Source of the DNA: JBFMDU01 sp034431935
GTDB lineage: Bacteria > Chloroflexota > Dehalococcoidia > GIF9 > JBFMDU01
DNA: 15,979 nt
NCBI GenBank assembly: GCA_034431935.1
Contig: DAOUCU010000003.1
Coordinates: 1-15,979 of the forward strand
Direction of reading: 5' to 3'
Shown piece by piece: positions 14,937 through 15,979 of the stretch. The notes under the pieces were generated by a model, which saw only the letters and a list, made by a program, of their open reading frames with translations, did no database searches and had not been told where the DNA came from. Position numbers and translations under genes: made by a program. Each line of letters opens with the position of its first letter. The first letter of the stretch is position 1.

Positions 14937-15979
14937 ATGACCCACACGGGACGTTCGTACCCTACCGGACGCGAACCGGAGAGGGCCTTCCTTGTTGGAG
15001 TTGAAGCGCGCGATAACCCAGAAGGCTGGTCGGCAGAGACGTCGGTCGATGAACTGGGGCATCTGGCGGTAGCGGCTGGGGCCAGGGTAATCGGGCGCAT
15101 AGTCCAGAAACTGCCCAGGGCGTCGCCAACTCACTATCTCGGTGAGGGCAAGCTGGCCCTGCTGATATCGCTCCGGGATGCCAGCCCTTACACAGTTGCC
15201 ATTTTCGATGATGAGTTAACGCCACGGCAGCAGCGAAACATTGAGGAAGTCCTCGGGGTGAAGGTTATCGACCGCACCGCGCTGATTCTGGACATATTTG
15301 CCAGAAGGGCCCGGACGCGAGAAGGCCAGCTTCAGGTAGAACTTGCTCAATATCGGTATTTGCTACCGCGACTTGCCGGTCAGTGGAGCCACTTGGAACG
15401 GCTTGGTGGCGGCATCGGGACCCGTGGCCCCGGCGAATCGCAGTTGGAAACTGACCGGCGTCTCATTAAGGAGCGTATAAGACGGCTTGAGCAGAGGCTT
15501 GAAGATGTCAGGCGGCACCGCGCTCTCTATCAATGGCGACGGCAAAAGACAGCCATTCCAGTGGTCGCTCTGGTCGGTTATACCAACGCTGGCAAGAGCA
15601 CAGTCCTCAACAGCCTTACCGGAGCTGGTGTGCCAGTAACGCATACTTTGTTCTCAACACTTGATCCGGTGACGCGGCGTTTACGGTTGCCTGACGGCCG
15701 GCATTTCCTGCTATCAGATACCGTCGGCTTTATTCATAAACTTCCGCCGACAGTAGTTGCGGCTTTCAGGGCAACACTGGAAGAATTACAAAACGCGGCA
15801 TTGCTTCTTCATGTGGTTGACATCACGCATCCTGAGGCCAGCAGGCATTGCCACGCGGTTGAGAAAATACTCAATGAACTGGGGCTGGCAAACAGACCGC
15901 GGCTTACCGTGCTTAACAAGATGGATCTCGTTGTCGACAGCCAGGACGACTTAATCAATCTCGACCTGCGCTCCAGACT
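14937..15979 (+). CDS. hflX: GTPase HflX (3' end beyond the window)
   Basis: 347 residues are visible and the frame is still open at the right edge; family members are usually a little over 400 residues, so most of the protein is present. The N-terminal HflX domain contains TPRQQRNIEEVLG and VIDRTALILDIFARRARTREG (111-130), then ELAQYRYLLPRL and the glycine-rich GGGIGTRGPGESQLETDRR (157-174 region). A coiled-coil-like basic/acidic helix follows. The G domain shows G1 GYTNAGKST (214-222), switch I TLFSTLDP, G3 DTVGF (261-265) and G4 NKMD (327-330). HflX binds ribosomes and splits stalled or heat-inactivated 70S. The ATG at 14937 is the only plausible start after an in-frame TAA at 14913; GAGG touches it directly, so initiation may depend on coupling to dapL, which ends 14 bp before. 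Confidence 0.95.
   Translation, partial: MTHTGRSYPTGREPERAFLVGVEARDNPEGWSAETSVDELGHLAVAAGARVIGRIVQKLPRASPTHYLGEGKLALLISLRDASPYTVAIFDDELTPRQQRNIEEVLGVKVIDRTALILDIFARRARTREGQLQVELAQYRYLLPRLAGQWSHLERLGGGIGTRGPGESQLETDRRLIKERIRRLEQRLEDVRRHRALYQWRRQKTAIPVVALVGYTNAGKSTVLNSLTGAGVPVTHTLFSTLDPVTRRLRLPDGRHFLLSDTVGFIHKLPPTVVAAFRATLEELQNAALLLHVVDITHPEASRHCHAVEKILNELGLANRPRLTVLNKMDLVVDSQDDLINLDLRSR

Noticed and set aside
1..15979. CRISPR array, phage genes, toxin-antitoxin pair or other defence system
   Set aside because: No regularly spaced repeats, cas-like proteins, phage structural genes or small paired toxin-antitoxin genes were seen on either strand.

Overview
The window reads as chromosome from an anaerobic bacterium, most plausibly a Dehalococcoidia-type Chloroflexi. 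This is an inference from gene content and order, since no rRNA or other phylogenetic marker is present. Supporting points are the block dxs, cooC, pgk, archaeal-type apgM, tpiA, miaA, dapF, dapL, hflX; DapL (the diaminopimelate aminotransferase shortcut) instead of the acylated lysine branch; a CooC-type CO dehydrogenase maturation ATPase; and a two-subunit 2-hydroxyacyl-CoA dehydratase/benzoyl-CoA reductase-like pair. These proteins are typically oxygen-sensitive or serve anaerobic metabolism. G+C is roughly balanced to slightly G+C-rich by eye.

Layout. (1) 1-163: the 3' end of an IS3/IS481-like transposase enters from the left. (2) 169-2536, + strand: a good promoter, tRNA-Lys(TTT), then a metallo-beta-lactamase-fold hydrolase, a patatin-like phospholipase and an overlapping SpoIIM-family membrane protein. 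(3) 2537-2836: about 300 bp between convergent units, with no convincing gene and one strong hairpin. (4) 5858-2837, - strand: a FmdB-type zinc-ribbon gene, tRNA-Arg(TCT), then two overlapping dehydratase-family genes. (5) 5859-6059: a divergent control region with a promoter for fmdB, a 31-bp perfect inverted repeat that is nearly a CIRCE (HrcA) operator, and a promoter for dxs. (6) 6060-15979, + strand: a tightly packed housekeeping run from dxs to hflX, with most junctions overlapping by 1-4 bp or separated by only a few bases. hflX runs off the right edge.

How the genes fit together. The right-hand cluster links isoprenoid precursor synthesis (Dxs uses pyruvate and glyceraldehyde 3-phosphate), triose-phosphate and lower glycolysis/gluconeogenesis (TpiA, Pgk, ApgM), lysine/diaminopimelate synthesis (DapL makes LL-DAP, DapF epimerises it), and tRNA/ribosome functions (MiaA, HflX). 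CooC sits among them and implies a nickel CO dehydrogenase elsewhere in the genome. The dehydratase pair needs a one-electron activator ATPase (HgdC/BadF type), which is not in this window.

The observation most worth a second look is the near-CIRCE element placed at the predicted transcription start of fmdB. It would put a small zinc-ribbon protein under HrcA-like heat-shock control. No clearly new multi-gene system was found. The other findings are regulatory or contextual oddities.
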